NCBI RefSeq assembly: GCF_003194385.1
Contig: NZ_LAPT01000018.1
Location: 1 to 35,061 of the forward strand
Source: Pokkaliibacter plantistimulans
Lineage (GTDB): Bacteria > Pseudomonadota > Gammaproteobacteria > Pseudomonadales > Balneatricaceae
Direction of reading: 5' to 3'
Length of the DNA stretch: 35,061 nt
Shown: positions 33,367 through 35,061 of the stretch, piece after piece
Layout: each line of letters starts with the position of its first letter
How positions within the stretch are numbered: position 1 is the first letter of the stretch
Notes under the pieces: model-generated
The model's database searches: none
The model's input: only the letters and a program-made list of their open reading frames with translations
What the model was told of the DNA's origin: nothing
Made by a program: the position numbers and the translations under genes

Positions 33367-34845
33367 ATGGCATATTCCGTTCGACAACACTGGTTTTCCA
33401 ACCTGCGCGGAGACATTCTCGCTGGCCTGGTGGTGGCTCTGGCACTTATCCCGGAAGCAATCGCTTTCTCCATCATTGCCGGGGTCGACCCCAAGGTCGG
33501 GCTTTATGCCTCGTTCTGTATTGCCGTAGTCACCGCCTTTGCGGGTGGCCGCCCGGCCATGATCTCAGCCGCCACCGGTGCCATGGCACTGTTGATGGTG
33601 ACACTGGTCAAAGAGCATGGACTGCAGTATCTGCTGGCAGCCTCTGTGTTGTGCGGCGCGCTGCAGATTGTCTGCGGCTACCTCAAACTCGGCAGCCTGA
33701 TGCGCTTTGTATCCCGCTCCGTGGTCACCGGCTTCGTCAATGCCCTGGCTATTCTGATCTTTATGGCACAGCTGCCAGAGTTGATTGGGGTCACTTGGCA
33801 CGTCTATGCCATGACCGCTGCAGGTCTGGCCATCATTTACCTGTTTCCCTATATCACCCGCGCGATCCCCTCACCGCTGGTATGTATCGTCAGCCTGACC
33901 GCAGTGTCCATGGCTCTGGGTCTGAATATTCATACGGTCGGCGATATGGGTGAGCTGCCAGACAGTCTGCCGCTGTTCTTGCTGCCTGATGTGCCACTCA
34001 ATCTGCAGACGCTGGCAATCATCTTTCCTTACTCTGCCGCCATGGCGGTGGTTGGTCTGCTGGAATCCCTGATGACCGCAACCATCGTCGATGAATTTAC
34101 TGACACCAGCAGTGACAAGAACCGTGAATGCAAGGGCCAGGGTCTGGCCAATATTGTGGCCGCCTGTCTGGGTGGAATGGCGGGTTGCGCCATGATTGGC
34201 CAGTCTGTCATCAACGTGAAGTCAGGTGGGCGTACCCGTTTATCCACCCTGATAGCAGGCGTTGTGCTGCTGATTCTGGTGGTCTTCCTCGGCCCCTGGG
34301 TATCACAGATCCCCATGGCGGCACTGGTTTCCGTGATGATCATGGTGTCCATCGGCACCTTCAGCTGGGATTCGATTCGCAACCTGCGCACCTATCCTCT
34401 CAGCACTAATGTGGTAATGATTGCGACGGTGGTTGTGGTGGTCTTCACCCATAACCTGGCCATCGGCGTACTGGTGGGTGTACTGCTGAGTGCTCTGTTC
34501 TTCGCCAACAAGGTTGGTCAGGTACTGTTTATCGGCTCTGAAGCCGATGAGTCAGGCATACAACGCACTTACAGCGTGGTAGGTCAGGTGTTCTTTGCTT
34601 CCTCCACCCGCTTCAATGCCGCTTTTGATTTCCGTGAAGTCGTGCAAAAAGTGGTCATCGATGTCAGCCGTGCCCACTTCTGGGACATCACTGCGGTGAA
34701 TGCACTGGACAAAGTTGTTATCAAGTTTCGCCGCGAAGGGACTAACGTTGAGGTCATTGGTCTGAACGAAGCCAGCGCCACTCTGATGGATCGCTTCGCG
34801 GTGCATGACAAACCTGAAGCCGTCGAAAAGCTGATGGACCATTAA
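33367..34845 (+). CDS. SulP-family inorganic anion transporter with STAS domain
   Basis: This 492-residue inner-membrane transporter of the SulP/SLC26 family moves sulfate, bicarbonate or other anions. The N-terminal stretch [20 protein letters not shown] continuing PEAIAFSII and [20 protein letters not shown] is the family opening. About ten or more hydrophobic helices follow, including [20 protein letters not shown] and the [19 protein letters not shown] stretch. The last 100 residues are a short STAS domain with [20 protein letters not shown]. The start at 33367 was chosen because GGA lies seven bases upstream and homology begins there; a GTG twelve bases earlier is possible. One copy of the dispersed repeat begins almost directly after the stop. 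The transported anion is unknown. Confidence 0.92.
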   Translation: MAYSVRQHWFSNLRGDILAGLVVALALIPEAIAFSIIAGVDPKVGLYASFCIAVVTAFAGGRPAMISAATGAMALLMVTLVKEHGLQYLLAASVLCGALQIVCGYLKLGSLMRFVSRSVVTGFVNALAILIFMAQLPELIGVTWHVYAMTAAGLAIIYLFPYITRAIPSPLVCIVSLTAVSMALGLNIHTVGDMGELPDSLPLFLLPDVPLNLQTLAIIFPYSAAMAVVGLLESLMTATIVDEFTDTSSDKNRECKGQGLANIVAACLGGMAGCAMIGQSVINVKSGGRTRLSTLIAGVVLLILVVFLGPWVSQIPMAALVSVMIMVSIGTFSWDSIRNLRTYPLSTNVVMIATVVVVVFTHNLAIGVLVGVLLSALFFANKVGQVLFIGSEADESGIQRTYSVVGQVFFASSTRFNAAFDFREVVQKVVIDVSRAHFWDITAVNALDKVVIKFRREGTNVEVIGLNEASATLMDRFAVHDKPEAVEKLMDH

Positions 34846-34846
34846 C

Positions 34847-35056
34847 AGGCTGTTGAAAAACGTGATCGAGACAGCCGAGACAAGGAAATACCCCGAGGGC
34901 ACAAGAAACAGGCGAAAAAGCGGAGTTTAGTGGACTAAATGAGCATTTGACTCGCTTTGCTCGCCCTTCGGGGCCGTGCTAAAGCACGTTCAGCCTTCGG
35001 CTGTGAGCCTGCTTTTGACGCGGTATTCGGCAACGCAGATAGATTTTCAACGACCT
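34847..35056. repeat. Dispersed inverted-end repeat, long copy after the SulP gene
   Basis: The element has imperfect inverted ends: AGGCTGTTGAAAAACG at 34847-34862, and AGGTCGTTGAAAATCT read on the minus strand from 35056. Inside are small hairpins (GCCCTTCGGGGC, CGTGCTAAAGCACG, CAGCCTTCGGCTG). It shares many blocks in the opposite orientation with 19826-19976. It carries no gene and starts two bases after the SulP stop codon. Confidence 0.78.
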
Positions 35057-35061
35057 TTTAA

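Overview
The window is chromosomal DNA from a moderately GC-rich, free-living Gram-negative bacterium, most likely a gammaproteobacterium of the Oceanospirillales/Pseudomonadales type. This rests on an OmpW porin, an AidB-type acyl-CoA dehydrogenase, an RraB-like protein, a CHASE/PAS hybrid kinase and c-di-GMP enzymes. The species cannot be named from the sequence. No tRNA, rRNA, CRISPR array, phage module or intact insertion sequence was seen.

Layout. (1) 1-6434 is a signalling locus. A structured non-coding stretch comes first, then a minus-strand pair: a hybrid histidine kinase with CHASE, two PAS, HisKA/HATPase, two REC and Hpt domains, coupled by TGATG to a REC-GGDEF diguanylate cyclase. 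The eroded remnant of a PAS/HD-GYP c-di-GMP phosphodiesterase follows. (2) 6496-9530 holds a WrbA-like flavoprotein, an EamA exporter with a divergent AraC regulator, an alcohol dehydrogenase tail fragment and a bidirectional terminator. (3) 9578-14065 holds a small membrane protein, an unrecognised 292-residue protein (possibly DUF3289-like), AidB, a DUF2383 protein and a DUF2809 membrane protein. (4) 14553-19790 holds a succinyl-CoA:acetate CoA-transferase whose leader carries a 15-bp triple repeat, an RraB-like protein, an HD hydrolase, an unusual TPR-LicD-like-cytidylyltransferase fusion, and OmpW. (5) 20315-29740 is the metabolic core. One minus-strand unit encodes an amidase, an HpxW-like oxamate amidohydrolase, a TauE/SafE exporter, ureidoglycine-glyoxylate aminotransferase (PucG/HpxJ) and allantoate amidohydrolase (AllC/HpxK). 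Upstream is a polar-amino-acid-type ABC importer (binding protein, two permeases, ATPase). (6) 30170-34845 holds a membrane-bound GGDEF-EAL protein and, after about 1.2 kb without a gene, a SulP anion transporter.

How the core may work. AllC makes ureidoglycine from allantoate. PucG transaminates it with glyoxylate to give glycine and oxalurate. Oxalurate phosphorolysis, by genes not in this window, gives oxamate, which HpxW hydrolyses to oxalate and ammonia. The importer plausibly brings in a ureide or related nitrogen source, and TauE may export a product anion. A 16-bp dyad of the form TGAAAC-N4-(G/A)(T/A)TTCA occurs four times upstream of the importer operon and once upstream of the amidase. 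It could be a shared operator.

Two diverged copies of a dispersed repeat with imperfect inverted ends lie upstream of ompW and immediately after the SulP gene. They look like a miniature inverted-repeat family of this genome.
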